64,000 nucleotides of DNA from UBA2211 sp049302755. GTDB lineage: Bacteria > Patescibacteriota > Minisyncoccia > Minisyncoccales > Minisyncoccaceae. Every line of letters starts with the position of its first letter. Position 1 is the stretch's first letter. A program made the position numbers and the translations under genes. The DNA lies in contig JBAQMK010000004.1 of the NCBI GenBank assembly GCA_049302755.1, forward strand, positions 39,934-103,933. The letters run 5' to 3'. This document shows positions 48,249 through 56,991 of this stretch, piece by piece. Under the pieces are notes generated by a model that saw nothing but the letters and a program-made list of their open reading frames with translations, made no database searches and had not been told where the DNA came from.

Positions 48249-49267
48249 TATAGGTGGCGTTTTCTTTTTCTTAATTCTTCAAAAATATAAGTTAGCCAAT
48301 ATATCGGAGATAAAATATAATCCTGGGTTTTGACATACTGTTTTTCGCTCCCTCCGAATCCTTTTTTGAATAAGCTTAGTCCGGCCCAGGGATGGTTCTT
48401 TTCCGATTCCGGAATCACTCCCCAAAAATTATATATCTCCGCTTCTCTTTTTTTCGCTTCTTTGATCGCTTCCCACTGTAATAAATACGAAACCGGAATC
48501 TTAGCATATTTAGAAGACGAAGCTCCCTGATGATAAAAAGCTCTTTTACTCCAATAAACAATCATTGCCGAGGAAACCGTTTCCCCTTTGTATTTTCCAG
48601 AAAAAATAACAATCTCATTATCATTTTTAAAAGCATCTAATTCCCTTTTCAGATATTTAGGCGGAAAAGGGGTGAAAGAATGCCTACCTGCGGTTTCAAG
48701 ATAAACCCTTTCGAATTCAGCCAAATCTTTTTCGTCCATACTTTTGACAATTTCCACGTCTGGATTCTTTTCGGCCTGCTTAACCAAATATCTGGTTGTT
48801 TTTCTCATTCCTTTCAATAATTCATCTTCAATAGGAATAAGATTCAATTCCCAAGTTAATTCAGGATGCATATGAATCGGAGCATTTCTAAAACCTAATT
48901 CTTTAAACATTTTAACATTTTCTTCATTCAATGTGAAGACAGGACTAAAACGGATAAAGCTGGCTTTTTCCTTTAATCCTAATTCTTTTAAATAATCAAG
49001 TAGTGTTTTTACAATCTCCTTATTGTCGCCCGATAAAATTACCGGACCATGAGGAACAAAAAGAAAAGTACCTCTTTTGGCTTTGATTTTAATAATCTGC
49101 GCTACAGCAATCAATTTTTCATTATCAAATATTCCGAATCGGTATACCTTATCCCCCATTGATTGATTGAATTCTCCCCAATTAAAAGACTGGCAAAAAG
49201 TCTTTTCAACGCAATTCAAAAGGAAGTCCTCCCATATTTTCTTTTCGCTTATCTCTTTGATTGTCAT
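48248..49267 (-). CDS. FemX/FemAB-like peptidoglycan bridge aminoacyltransferase
   Basis: 339 aa from ATG 49267 (MTIKEISEKK), chosen over an upstream ATG at 49294 because it is 6 nt after TATAAT (TTGCTT 17 nt above) and the upstream ATG precedes the predicted transcription start. Two GNAT-like lobes are visible, with TFCQSFNWGEFNQSMGDKVYRFGIFD, FVPHGPVIL and LRKGMRKTTRY-like MRKTTRYLVKQAEK, then YHQGASSSKYAKIPVSYLLQWEAIKEAKKREAEIYNFWG, all typical of FemABX. These enzymes add cross-bridge amino acids from aminoacyl-tRNA to lipid II. Amino acid unknown. Confidence 0.9.
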   Translation of the reverse strand: MTIKEISEKKIWEDFLLNCVEKTFCQSFNWGEFNQSMGDKVYRFGIFDNEKLIAVAQIIKIKAKRGTFLFVPHGPVILSGDNKEIVKTLLDYLKELGLKEKASFIRFSPVFTLNEENVKMFKELGFRNAPIHMHPELTWELNLIPIEDELLKGMRKTTRYLVKQAEKNPDVEIVKSMDEKDLAEFERVYLETAGRHSFTPFPPKYLKRELDAFKNDNEIVIFSGKYKGETVSSAMIVYWSKRAFYHQGASSSKYAKIPVSYLLQWEAIKEAKKREAEIYNFWGVIPESEKNHPWAGLSLFKKGFGGSEKQYVKTQDYILSPIYWLTYIFEELRKRKRHL

Positions 49268-49273
49268 TATTGT

Positions 49274-49302
49274 ATTATATTCAAAAATTAACAAAAAAGC
49301 AA
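49274..49302 (-). promoter_or_regulatory. Predicted femX-ftsQ promoter (leaderless type)
   Basis: Minus strand TTGCTT (49297-49302), 17-nt spacer, TATAAT (49274-49279), 6 nt to ATG 49267. Confidence 0.6.
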
Positions 49303-49311
49303 AATAAAAAA

Positions 49312-49344
49312 AGGATTAATTCCATATATCAAGTTAATTTTCCT
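49312..49344 (-). terminator. Terminator containing the stop of the 74-aa gene
   Basis: AGG/CCT and ATTAA/TTAAT arms with the TGA stop in the loop, followed by TTTTTTT leftward. Confidence 0.6.
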
Positions 49345-49553
49345 GATATCTGGTCATCTAAATCCTTTTTCATAATAGCAGCAAAGAAAGGATGAAGCGC
49401 TGATTGCATCAATTTTTCTGCCACCGCTGCGGTTAAATAATTAGTTTCTTCTTCGCTTCCATCGGAAGCATCCAGAATGATTCTGTGTGCTGCATCAACC
49501 GCTTCTTTAACTGCCTTTTCTCTTAGGCAATCATTCTCTAATTTTGTCACCAT
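49329..49553 (-). CDS. Uncharacterised 74-residue helical acidic protein
   Basis: ATG 49553 with GGAGG 9 nt upstream; the SD and following bases (GGAGG-ACATTGA) nearly match the leader of the 252-aa gene. All-helical prediction: KLENDCLREKAVKEAVDAAHRIILDASDGSEEETNYLTAAVAEKL. No family recognised. Single unit with promoter at 49575-49602. Confidence 0.75.
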   Translation of the reverse strand: MVTKLENDCLREKAVKEAVDAAHRIILDASDGSEEETNYLTAAVAEKLMQSALHPFFAAIMKKDLDDQISGKLT

Positions 49554-49574
49554 TTCAATGTACCTCCGAAAAAC

Positions 49575-49602
49575 ATAATAACAGATATAATAATAAAATC
49601 AA
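49575..49602 (-). promoter_or_regulatory. Predicted promoter of the 74-aa gene
   Basis: Minus strand TTGATT (49597-49602), 16-nt spacer, TATTAT (49575-49580); overlaps the end of the DUF4015 gene by sharing bases up to 49602. Confidence 0.5.
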
Positions 49603-50679
49603 CTATCTCTTTATCGCCTCTTCATTATAATAATTAGTCGGACTCCAAAGCATATAGCCGTAATATTTATCGGTTAAAATCTCCCTAACTGCTTTAATTT
49701 GAAGATATACTTTTTCCGTATCGTATACGGCGCCCAAATTAAAATCCTGGAGCCAAGGCCTGAGCTTGGAATCATAATTATTAATCCTAATTTTCGCTTT
49801 TGCCATTGAATAAGCCACCACTTCGAAAGGATGATCAGCTGGATTATCAAATCCGATAAAGCCATCGGCATAGTGAGAGGGATAAACCATTGGACAGACA
49901 AAATCAAAATACTCGTAAGCATCTTCAATAATTTGACCGATTCCTAATCCGTCAAAGTTGACCGTCGTCAATCCGAACATATCGGCGGAAATTATTTCTC
50001 CTTTTAATTCATTTCTCAAATATTGATAAAAACTTCTAATCACCTCTCTTTCAGTTGAAAAATCAACATCCATATCGTTTAAGTTTCCGTCGGAAGGAAA
50101 ACGAATATAATCAAAATTAATCTCATCGAATCCATTACTTAATACATCCTTGGCAATGGAAATATTATAATCCCAACCTTCTTTTTTAGTCGGGTCTATC
50201 CAAGCCAGCCCATTATAATCATACCAAGTTGCACCGCTTAAGGTCTTAACCGCTAAATCACTTCTATTTAAAGCCAAAACCGGATCTTGAAAAACCGTAA
50301 TCCTAGCAATCACATATAATCCATTATTATGCAGTCTCTCAACCAATCCGCTCATATCTTTAACGATTATTCTTTCTGCTCCATAATCTTTAGCCAATTG
50401 AACATTGGTAACATAAGGAATTCTTCCCGACCAGTCTTTGACATCAATCACCACCGCATTGATTTCCGTTCTTTTGGCCAAATCAATAACATAATCAATT
50501 TTTGTTTGATTACTGGCCGACCAACTAGTCAAATATACCGCCATGACTTTATCGGGCACGACTTTTTCCTTCTTAATGTTATTTATCTCGGTTTCTTCTC
50601 CCTTCTCTTTGGGAATAAAAATAAATACCCCGCAGGATATTAAAACTATAAAAAAAATCAATAAAAACCGCTTATTCAT
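49603..50679 (-). CDS. DUF4015 putative glycoside hydrolase, membrane-anchored
   Basis: 358 aa from ATG 50679, immediately after the previous gene's TAA. One N-terminal helix (about 5-23) serves as anchor. The DUF4015 TIM-barrel blocks are present: VMAVYLTSWSAS, INAVVIDVKDWSGRIPY, YVIARITVFQDPVLA, DYNGLAWIDPTKKEGWDYN, GFDEINFDYIRFPSDG, SADMFGLTTVN and CPMVYPSHYADG, with candidate acids in EINFDYIRFP. Substrate unknown; extracellular polysaccharide is plausible. Downstream of the TIM-barrel gene. Confidence 0.88.
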   Translation of the reverse strand: MNKRFLLIFFIVLISCGVFIFIPKEKGEETEINNIKKEKVVPDKVMAVYLTSWSASNQTKIDYVIDLAKRTEINAVVIDVKDWSGRIPYVTNVQLAKDYGAERIIVKDMSGLVERLHNNGLYVIARITVFQDPVLALNRSDLAVKTLSGATWYDYNGLAWIDPTKKEGWDYNISIAKDVLSNGFDEINFDYIRFPSDGNLNDMDVDFSTEREVIRSFYQYLRNELKGEIISADMFGLTTVNFDGLGIGQIIEDAYEYFDFVCPMVYPSHYADGFIGFDNPADHPFEVVAYSMAKAKIRINNYDSKLRPWLQDFNLGAVYDTEKVYLQIKAVREILTDKYYGYMLWSPTNYYNEEAIKR

Positions 50680-50680
50680 T

Positions 50681-51406
50681 TTAGTGCTCAAGCATTTTAT
50701 TTATAAACTTGTTCCTCGCTCCCATAAATTCATTAATGTAATTTATCGCCTCCAGCTGTTCTTTGATTTTATTATCCAATTCAATGGCGCAATAATCGGA
50801 AAAATAGTTAACCGGATAGTTTTTCAAATAATCCAATTCTGATAAATCATCCATGTGATGACTGTCGTATTTCAATTTCAACTTTTTAGCATCAACAAAA
50901 GAAAAATCTTTCTTGACTACACTCACGTGATTGCACTTGATAGGAAATTTAGATAAAACTTCTACTTCTTTATTGTATTTATCTTTAGCCAATAACCTTA
51001 AATTTTCCAAATGGGCAAAATCAAGACAAATGCCTCCGTATTTTTTAATTTCTTCCGGGTCCAAGGGACATTTTTCAGTATTCTCGATACAAATCAATTC
51101 CCTGTATTTTACCAACCACTCATTATTAATCGGAAAATCTCGCTCCGAATGAGTATTGAATATTTGAGTGTCGTATTCCTTGGCTAAAAACTCCAGTTCT
51201 TCAACATCCATATCATCTCTTAAATGAACAAAAGGAATTCTTTTAATGCCGGAATTCTTTATCATGTCGTAAAGAGTGTTGCGATGCTCTTTGGTTAAAC
51301 AGGTCGGAAAAAGAGCGATTTCTTCAATCTTTAATTCTTGTATCTCCCTGAATTTCTCTTTCCAGTTCGAACCTTTTGTAGTTGTTAGTGCGGGAATAAA
51401 TTTCAT
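50681..51406 (-). CDS. Xylose-isomerase-like TIM-barrel protein, unknown function
   Basis: 241 aa. Alternating beta/alpha pattern starting KFIPALTTTKGSNWKEKFREI, with PFVHLRDDMDVEELEFLAKEY, IFNTHSERDFPINN, ICLDFAHLENLRLL, IKCNHVSVVKKD, and YCAIELDNKIKEQLEAI. Conserved-looking His, Asp, Glu at strand ends suit a metal-dependent isomerase/endonuclease-IV fold. Substrate not decided. It is 2 nt after ybaB in the operon with the DUF4015 gene. Confidence 0.7.
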   Translation of the reverse strand: MKFIPALTTTKGSNWKEKFREIQELKIEEIALFPTCLTKEHRNTLYDMIKNSGIKRIPFVHLRDDMDVEELEFLAKEYDTQIFNTHSERDFPINNEWLVKYRELICIENTEKCPLDPEEIKKYGGICLDFAHLENLRLLAKDKYNKEVEVLSKFPIKCNHVSVVKKDFSFVDAKKLKLKYDSHHMDDLSELDYLKNYPVNYFSDYCAIELDNKIKEQLEAINYINEFMGARNKFINKMLEH

Positions 51407-51408
51407 AA

Positions 51409-51666
51409 TTAAAATCCAAAACCGGTTATTTCGGCGGCTTTCTTGGCCATAATCATCTTGGCATCGCGAGAAGCCTCGTTAATACAGTCTTTTAAATATC
51501 TCTCCTGGTCTTCCTTGCTTAGTTCCGAATTCAAAGAAATGCTTTCTATTTCGGCTCTTCCGTTAACTACCACCTTAATTCCGTTCTTTTCTTTTTCTAC
51601 CCTTTCTTTTCCTAAAGAACTCTCCAAATCTTTTAACTTTTTTAAATCTTTTAGTTTATCAAACAT
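51409..51666 (-). CDS. YbaB/EbfC-family nucleoid-associated protein
   Basis: 85-aa DNA-binding protein. The N-terminal helix (MFDKLKDLKKLKDLESSLGK) is followed by GIKVVVNGRAEIESISLN and LKDCINEASRDAKMIMAKKAAEITGFGF, which match the family's beta-strand and C-terminal helix. It is shorter than E. coli YbaB because the first helix is trimmed. Weak SD (AAAGG). In many bacteria ybaB is next to recR, which is not seen here. Confidence 0.85.
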   Translation of the reverse strand: MFDKLKDLKKLKDLESSLGKERVEKEKNGIKVVVNGRAEIESISLNSELSKEDQERYLKDCINEASRDAKMIMAKKAAEITGFGF

Positions 51667-51707
51667 ATCCTTTTCTTTATTATTACCCTCTTATTTTGCC
51701 TTAAATA

Positions 51708-52940
51708 CTATAAACAGTCAAATACCATTTTTGCATCTTCTCTTGAAATATTGATATGAGTGGGAAGACAAACAATTCTCTTGGCCACTTCCTCTGCCTG
51801 GGGACAACTATTAACAACATAGCAAACTTTTTTGAGTGAAGTTAAAGATGGAACCACTGCCGAGCCAAACCATCCGTCGTTTAAATATATTCCCTTCTTT
51901 CTGGCTTCCCTCACTACTTTAGCCGGATTAACATTTAAAACCGGATACTTCAAAAATATCGGCTGTCTATCTTTGTCTTTTTTAAAAATAACTTTGAATT
52001 CTTTTTTATTAACCAACATTGAATCATATAGTTGAGCGATTTCTCTTCGGTGTAGATTGAAACGGTCTATTTTTTTTAACTGATTCATTGCCAAAAATGC
52101 TAACTCATTGGGCATTCTTTCGGGAAAATAATTCGGAAGCTCACCCTGATTTTCTTTAGAGGTTACCGCCTTACTTAAAATATTCAAATTAAGGAACAGG
52201 GCTAAAAGTCCTCTTCCTAATTTAGAATTATATAAAGGCAAGATTATTTTATTCATCAAAATCGGATGCAATAATTGCTGTAATGTCCAAAAACAAGAAG
52301 GATAATCAATTTCCTTCTGGAAATGAGATACTTTTTCCAATAGAACATCGTTATTAACCGTTACCATTCCTCCGTAGACCGAAGAAATAACCTTATCTCT
52401 TCCAAAACTAAAGAAACTGGCATCGCCGAAAGATCCGCAAAAAGAATCTTTGTATTTTGCTCCCAGAGCATGGGCGCAATCTTCAATTAAATAAAGATTG
52501 TTGGCCATGCAAATCTTTCTAATTTCATCGATATCTCCCGGATAACCGAAAGTGTGTTGAATCATTATTGCCTTAGTTTTCTTGGTAATCTTCTTAACAA
52601 CATCATCGGGAGAAATATTTAAACTTTCATCAATATCGGCAAAAACAGGAGTAGCTCCGACGTAAATAATCGGATTAACAGCCGCATTACAGGTAAAAGC
52701 CTGAAGAATGACTTCATCTCCTTTTCCGATTTCCATGGCTTTTAAGATGGCAATCAAGGAACTTCTTCCGGAATTAAAACTGAAAGCATTTTTAAAACCG
52801 AAATAATTTCTGAACATCCTTTCTAAATCTTTTGTTGCTTTTTTCCCTTTCCATTTCCATGGTTGAAAAATCAAACTAAAAGCTAAAGATACATCATCTT
52901 TTTCCGTGTTGGGCGATAAAGAAATAGAAATAGTTTTCAT
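51708..52940 (-). CDS. DegT/DnrJ/EryC1-family aminotransferase
   Basis: 410-aa PLP-dependent sugar aminotransferase type. Visible are FGFKNAFSFNSGRSSLIAILKAMEIGKGDEVILQAF, FADIDESLNISPDDVVKKI, IEDCAHALGAKYKDSFCGSFGDASFFSFGRDKVIS (Lys in the last is the PLP Lys), GGMVTVNND, and AFLAMNQLKKIDRFNLHRREIAQLYDSM. Overlaps the MurF-like gene's stop by 1 nt (ATGA-type junction). Likely makes an amino-sugar nucleotide for envelope glycans; substrate unknown. Confidence 0.88.
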   Translation of the reverse strand: MKTISISLSPNTEKDDVSLAFSLIFQPWKWKGKKATKDLERMFRNYFGFKNAFSFNSGRSSLIAILKAMEIGKGDEVILQAFTCNAAVNPIIYVGATPVFADIDESLNISPDDVVKKITKKTKAIMIQHTFGYPGDIDEIRKICMANNLYLIEDCAHALGAKYKDSFCGSFGDASFFSFGRDKVISSVYGGMVTVNNDVLLEKVSHFQKEIDYPSCFWTLQQLLHPILMNKIILPLYNSKLGRGLLALFLNLNILSKAVTSKENQGELPNYFPERMPNELAFLAMNQLKKIDRFNLHRREIAQLYDSMLVNKKEFKVIFKKDKDRQPIFLKYPVLNVNPAKVVREARKKGIYLNDGWFGSAVVPSLTSLKKVCYVVNSCPQAEEVAKRIVCLPTHINISREDAKMVFDCL

Positions 52941-54640
52941 TATTTTATCAATTTATCAATTAAAAGACGAGGAACTCGGCTTTCCAATAAAACAACACTG
53001 TCTTCTCTGGCTACCGCAAATATCTTTTTTAATATCTTATCTCCGTTTTGAACAAACAGAACGTCTTCGGCCTTCATTCCCGATTCAACCGCTCCTTTTT
53101 CTAATTCTTTAAAATAATCTCTTGAAGTGATGATTGCCAAATCACAAACTTCTCCAATTTTTCTTCCAATCTTACGATGAGTCTCCTTACCTTCGTCTCC
53201 CAATTCAATCAAGCACGGCATCACCAATATCTTTCGGCCGTTCCAATTTTTCAAATATTCGAGATGGGAAATAATGCCATCAAAATTAGAAGAATAAGTT
53301 GCATCAATCAAATCAAAATCATCAACTTTTTTAACTGTAATTCCTCCTTTAATTTCTTTAACTTTGTCGGCAATCGTTTCCAATTCCATGCCTAATTTTT
53401 TCGCTACGGCAATAGCCAATAAAAGATTATACACATTATGAATACCGTGAATATTAGTTTTTAAATTATGACTTTCTCCAGTTTTAAAAACAACCTTAAA
53501 CGATACACCCTCCTTATCTTCCTTGATTTCTTCCGCCCAAAGATCCTGTTTTTCAGAAATTGAACATTTAACACTATTAATTGTCGAATTAAAATTATCT
53601 TTAATTAAATCACTATCCCAATTCAAAACCGCTAATCCTTCGCTGGGCAAAGAATCAATCAGTTCGAATTTTCCTTTAACGATATTTTTCTGCGAGCCGA
53701 AAGTGGCCAAGTGCTGATTATTAATTCCCGTCAATATTCCTATTTTCGGTTTGGCAATATCGCACAATAACTTTATCCCACCTCGGTTATATGCTCCCAT
53801 TTCGCAAATAAATATTTCGTATTCGTCGTTAAGATGATTTAAAATGCACTGCGATATTCCTATTTCTGAATTTTCATTTCTTTCGGTTGAAATAACTTTG
53901 AAGTCAGCTGATAAAATCTCTTTCAAAAATTCCTTAGTCGAACTCTTGCCGTAACTGCCGGTAATTCCGATGACTAAAAGATTTTCCAAAGCTGCCAGTT
54001 TTTTCATTGCTCTCTTAATTATTCTATTTCTCATGAAGACGGTGATGGGTTGGAAAAGAAGAATAATAAAAGAAACTATCAAGGGAGTCAAAATATCAAA
54101 AGCCAAGATGGCGACGGCAAAATAAATCAATTCAAACATTATCCATTCCGTTGGATTCATATAGCTTTGATAGAAACCAAATGCTATGACCGCGGTGATT
54201 ATTCCTAAAGGAACAAAGACTACCGGCAAGAGAAGAGATACTTTCGAAGTCATCTCCGGCCTCTTTATCATTCTTCTTAATAAGCCGACGATTGATAAAA
54301 ATCCTTCGACGATATAAATAACAAAAACCACGGGAATGCAAGCGATAATGAATAAACTAATTTCATTTAAGAATTCATTGAGATAATCGGGATAGAAATA
54401 AATCGTTGAGCCGATTAAAAACATTATTCCCAAAAAGACAAAACATTTGAAAAACAATCCCCAGTTTCCGATTATTTTCCTTCCGCCGTAAGTATCAAAA
54501 TGCGCCAAGAATCGGCCGATATGATAATTCTTCAACTGCCACAGATAAGACCAGAATAAAAAATTCTTAACTTCTTTAAAGAACCAAAAGAAGAGAACTA
54601 TCGAACCGGTTAAAATTATCATCCAAGGCTGTATAACCAT
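52940..54640 (-). CDS. murF: MurF-like ligase fused to an N-terminal multi-span membrane domain
   Basis: 566 aa. The first ~210 residues hold about six hydrophobic helices (for example MIILTGSIVLFFWFF, GLFFKCFVFLGIMFLIGSTIYFYP, LLLPVVFVPLGIITAVIAFGFYQ). The ligase part begins near 222 with LVIGITGSYGKSSTKEFLKEIL (ATP loop), then FICEMGAYNRGGIKLLCDIAKPKIGILTGINNQHLATFG and ILVMPCLIELGDEGKETHRKIG in the C domain, as in MurF. MurF adds D-Ala-D-Ala to the tripeptide. The membrane domain is not part of classical MurF; such fusions would hold the ligase near MraY. Confidence 0.82.
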   Translation of the reverse strand: MVIQPWMIILTGSIVLFFWFFKEVKNFLFWSYLWQLKNYHIGRFLAHFDTYGGRKIIGNWGLFFKCFVFLGIMFLIGSTIYFYPDYLNEFLNEISLFIIACIPVVFVIYIVEGFLSIVGLLRRMIKRPEMTSKVSLLLPVVFVPLGIITAVIAFGFYQSYMNPTEWIMFELIYFAVAILAFDILTPLIVSFIILLFQPITVFMRNRIIKRAMKKLAALENLLVIGITGSYGKSSTKEFLKEILSADFKVISTERNENSEIGISQCILNHLNDEYEIFICEMGAYNRGGIKLLCDIAKPKIGILTGINNQHLATFGSQKNIVKGKFELIDSLPSEGLAVLNWDSDLIKDNFNSTINSVKCSISEKQDLWAEEIKEDKEGVSFKVVFKTGESHNLKTNIHGIHNVYNLLLAIAVAKKLGMELETIADKVKEIKGGITVKKVDDFDLIDATYSSNFDGIISHLEYLKNWNGRKILVMPCLIELGDEGKETHRKIGRKIGEVCDLAIITSRDYFKELEKGAVESGMKAEDVLFVQNGDKILKKIFAVAREDSVVLLESRVPRLLIDKLIK

Positions 54641-54641
54641 A

Positions 54642-55427
54642 TTATTTGTTTAAAAATTTAATAATAGATTCGCTCACCTCAACAGAATCTGTTTTATAGG
54701 GATTATGTCTTGCTCCCTTTATTATTTTTAATTCAGAATTATCGATTTCCTGATGAAAAAGAACTCCATCTTCTACCGGAGTGACGGGATCGTCTTCTCC
54801 CCAGATAATCAAGCAAGGCATATCAACTTTAAGTAATAAATGAGTTAAATCTTCACTTACCACTTTTTTAAATATCTCTTTCATCAAAGGGTTGGCCCGA
54901 TAGTAATCATATGTTCCGGATAATCTATAAGCCATCTTTTCAAAAAAAGAATACATCCGGGAATCTTCAGCAATAACTTTGGAACCTATTTTTGCTAAAA
55001 ACTTTGAAATTCTTTGTCTTAAATTTAACCTTTCTTCTCTGACAATCGCCGCATCACAAAATATTAATTTTAAAGGTTTAAAATTCTTCTCGGTCGCCAT
55101 TTTTAAAGCAATTCCTCCACCGAAAGAATGACCTAGGAGATAAAAATCGGAAAGACCTAACTTCTTAATAAAAGCAACAATCAAATCAGCATAATCGCCT
55201 ACTCCCCAGACAGTTTTTGGAGTTTCTGTTTTTCCAAACCCGGGCAAATCAGGAATAATCAATTCAAATCCCTTGTCCGCCATTTCATCAATCAGCCTCA
55301 ACCAGGAAACAGAAGATGCTCCCCAACCATGAAGAATTAAAAACGGCTTACCCTTCCCGGCAGTTTTATAATATAATTCAACACCATTAATGTTGATTTT
55401 ATTTTCCTTGAATTCAAATAGCTCCAT
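54642..55427 (-). CDS. Alpha/beta-fold hydrolase
   Basis: 261-aa serine hydrolase. Oxyanion-hole motif ILHGWGASSVSW, nucleophile elbow LLGHSFGGGIALKMA (Ser near 102), Asp in IIWGEDDPVTPVEDG, and catalytic His in IKGARHNPY. No signal peptide. Position between the MurF-like and SerS genes does not reveal its substrate; lipase, esterase or C-C hydrolase activities are all possible. Confidence 0.88.
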   Translation of the reverse strand: MELFEFKENKININGVELYYKTAGKGKPFLILHGWGASSVSWLRLIDEMADKGFELIIPDLPGFGKTETPKTVWGVGDYADLIVAFIKKLGLSDFYLLGHSFGGGIALKMATEKNFKPLKLIFCDAAIVREERLNLRQRISKFLAKIGSKVIAEDSRMYSFFEKMAYRLSGTYDYYRANPLMKEIFKKVVSEDLTHLLLKVDMPCLIIWGEDDPVTPVEDGVLFHQEIDNSELKIIKGARHNPYKTDSVEVSESIIKFLNK

Positions 55428-55430
55428 TAA

Positions 55431-56699
55431 CTATTTTCTTTTAATTTCTTTAAAACTCAAATACTTATGTAAAACCTTAGGAATTTTAATGCTTCCGTCT
55501 TTTTGTTGGTTATTCTCCAATAAAGGAATTAAAATTCTAGGAGTAGCAATTCCCGTATTATTTAATGAATAGGTGTATTTGGTTTCTCCATCCTTGGTTT
55601 TGTATTTAATTCCCAATCTTCTAGTCTGAAAATCAAAGAAATATGAAGAAGAGTGAGTTTCTCGATATTTATTCTGTGAAGGAACCCAGGCTTCAATATC
55701 ATATTTCTTCACCTGTCCTAATCCCAAATCAGCAGCACAATTTCGGACAACGTGATATGGAATATTTAATCCCTGTAATATTTCTTCTGCATTCTTAGTT
55801 ATTTCTTCGTGCAACCTAACCGATTCTTCTTTATCATTCTTGCATAAAACAACCTGCTCTATTTTCATAAACTCGTGAACTCTCAAGATTCCTTGAGTAT
55901 CTTTTCCGTAGCTGCCAATTTCCGTTCTGAAGCAAGGAGAAAAACCCATATATTTAATCGGCAAATCTTCTTCTTTTAATGTTTCATTGGAATGATAGCT
56001 CATCATTGCCACTTCTGAAGTTCCAGCTAAATATGTTCCATCATCATTTTTGTAAACTTCATCCTTTGATTGAGGTAAATAACCGGTTCCGGTCATAGCT
56101 GCTTCATTAACTAAAGACGGAGCTCCAACCGGAATAAATCCTTTCTTGGTTAAAACATCGGTCGCATACTGCCAAATAGCCATGCAGATAAGAAAAGCCT
56201 CCCTTTTTAAAAAGTATCCTCTGAATCCAACTACTTTAGCTCCGCGGTCAAAATCAACTAAATCTAAATCTTTGGTTAATTGAACGTGGTCTTTGATGGG
56301 AAACTTGAATTCCGGAATCTTACCCCATTTTCTCACTTCGACATTGTCGGCATCGGAATCACCGTCAGAAACAGATTCATCTGGAATATTGGGAACCAAT
56401 AACATAAGCCTCTCGAATTCTTCATTGATCTTCTTGTATTCATCTTCTTCATTGTCAGAATTCCTGTCTAATTCCCTCATTTGAGCAATCACTGCTTCCC
56501 TATCTTCTTTCGTCTTAGCTTCCTGAATTCTTTTGTTCGCCTGATTTTTCATCGCACTCTTATTCTCGATCGCGATAATTAATTCCCTTCTTTTGGTATC
56601 AATATTTAAAAGGTTATCAACATCAAAATTAACTTTCTTTTTTCGGCAAGCTTCTTTAACTTTTTCCGGATTTTCTCTAATAAATTTAATATCTAACAT
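55431..56699 (-). CDS. serS: Seryl-tRNA synthetase
   Basis: 422-aa class II synthetase. The N-terminal helical arm (about 30-105) binds the long variable arm of tRNA-Ser. Motif 2 is CFRTEIGSYGKDTQGILRVHEFMKIEQV, motif 3 is LNNTGIATPRILIPLLENNQ, and AMTGTGYLPQSKDEVYK plus LAGTSEVAMMSYH are typical. First gene of the SerS-hydrolase-MurF-DegT run. There is no strong SD before the ATG. Confidence 0.97.
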   Translation of the reverse strand: MLDIKFIRENPEKVKEACRKKKVNFDVDNLLNIDTKRRELIIAIENKSAMKNQANKRIQEAKTKEDREAVIAQMRELDRNSDNEEDEYKKINEEFERLMLLVPNIPDESVSDGDSDADNVEVRKWGKIPEFKFPIKDHVQLTKDLDLVDFDRGAKVVGFRGYFLKREAFLICMAIWQYATDVLTKKGFIPVGAPSLVNEAAMTGTGYLPQSKDEVYKNDDGTYLAGTSEVAMMSYHSNETLKEEDLPIKYMGFSPCFRTEIGSYGKDTQGILRVHEFMKIEQVVLCKNDKEESVRLHEEITKNAEEILQGLNIPYHVVRNCAADLGLGQVKKYDIEAWVPSQNKYRETHSSSYFFDFQTRRLGIKYKTKDGETKYTYSLNNTGIATPRILIPLLENNQQKDGSIKIPKVLHKYLSFKEIKRK

Positions 56700-56763
56700 A
56701 TGTTCAAATCTCTATTATTTTAAGTACATAATACCAATTTGAAGGAAAAAAAGCAATAAAAAA

Positions 56764-56787
56764 GGAGGCTCTTAATTTAGTTCCTCC
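56764..56787 (-). terminator. Terminator containing the stop of the 46-aa gene
   Basis: Stem GGAGG / CCTCC with the TAA stop in the loop and six T leftward; separates it from serS. Confidence 0.8.
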
Positions 56788-56912
56788 TCCTCGCGAGAAG
56801 CGCTTGGCGCAATCTCTTTTTTCTCTATCGGAATCTTGATAGAATCCGATATTCTTTGAATGGCCTCGATTGTTAATCCGCCACACCTACCGCAACATCC
56901 AGACAGACACAT
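56772..56912 (-). CDS. 46-residue Cys-rich protein
   Basis: Small ORF MCLSGCCGRCGGLTIEAIQRI... ending REEEELN: four Cys within the first ten residues (positions 2, 6, 7, 10), an amphipathic helix and an acidic tail. Evidence that it is real: GAGGA 9 nt upstream, a TTGACA-16-TATAAT promoter (56935-56962), and a terminator at its stop. The SD lies in the loop of a hairpin (AACAC/GTGTT). The Cys cluster could bind metal or an Fe-S cluster or be lipidated; function unknown. An overlapping 60-codon frame is a shadow. Confidence 0.72.
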   Translation of the reverse strand: MCLSGCCGRCGGLTIEAIQRISDSIKIPIEKKEIAPSASREEEELN

Positions 56913-56934
56913 ATTAACACATCCTCTAGTGTTT

Positions 56935-56962
56935 ATTATACTTCAAAATATTATCGTGTCAA
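56935..56962 (-). promoter_or_regulatory. Predicted promoter of the 46-aa gene
   Basis: Minus strand TTGACA (56957-56962), 16-nt spacer, TATAAT (56935-56940). Confidence 0.7.
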
Positions 56963-56972
56963 AAATAAAAAA

Positions 56973-56989
56973 AAGAGGTGTTAACTCTT
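56973..56989 (-). terminator. Terminator of the 164-aa gene
   Basis: Short stem AAGAG / CTCTT with a 7-nt loop and eight T leftward, starting 3 nt after the TAA. Confidence 0.65.
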
Positions 56990-56991
56990 AT

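Noticed and set aside
56704..56886. 60-codon minus-strand ORF
   Set aside because: Another frame of the 46-residue Cys-rich gene; it has no SD and ignores the promoter and terminator that fit the 46-aa frame.
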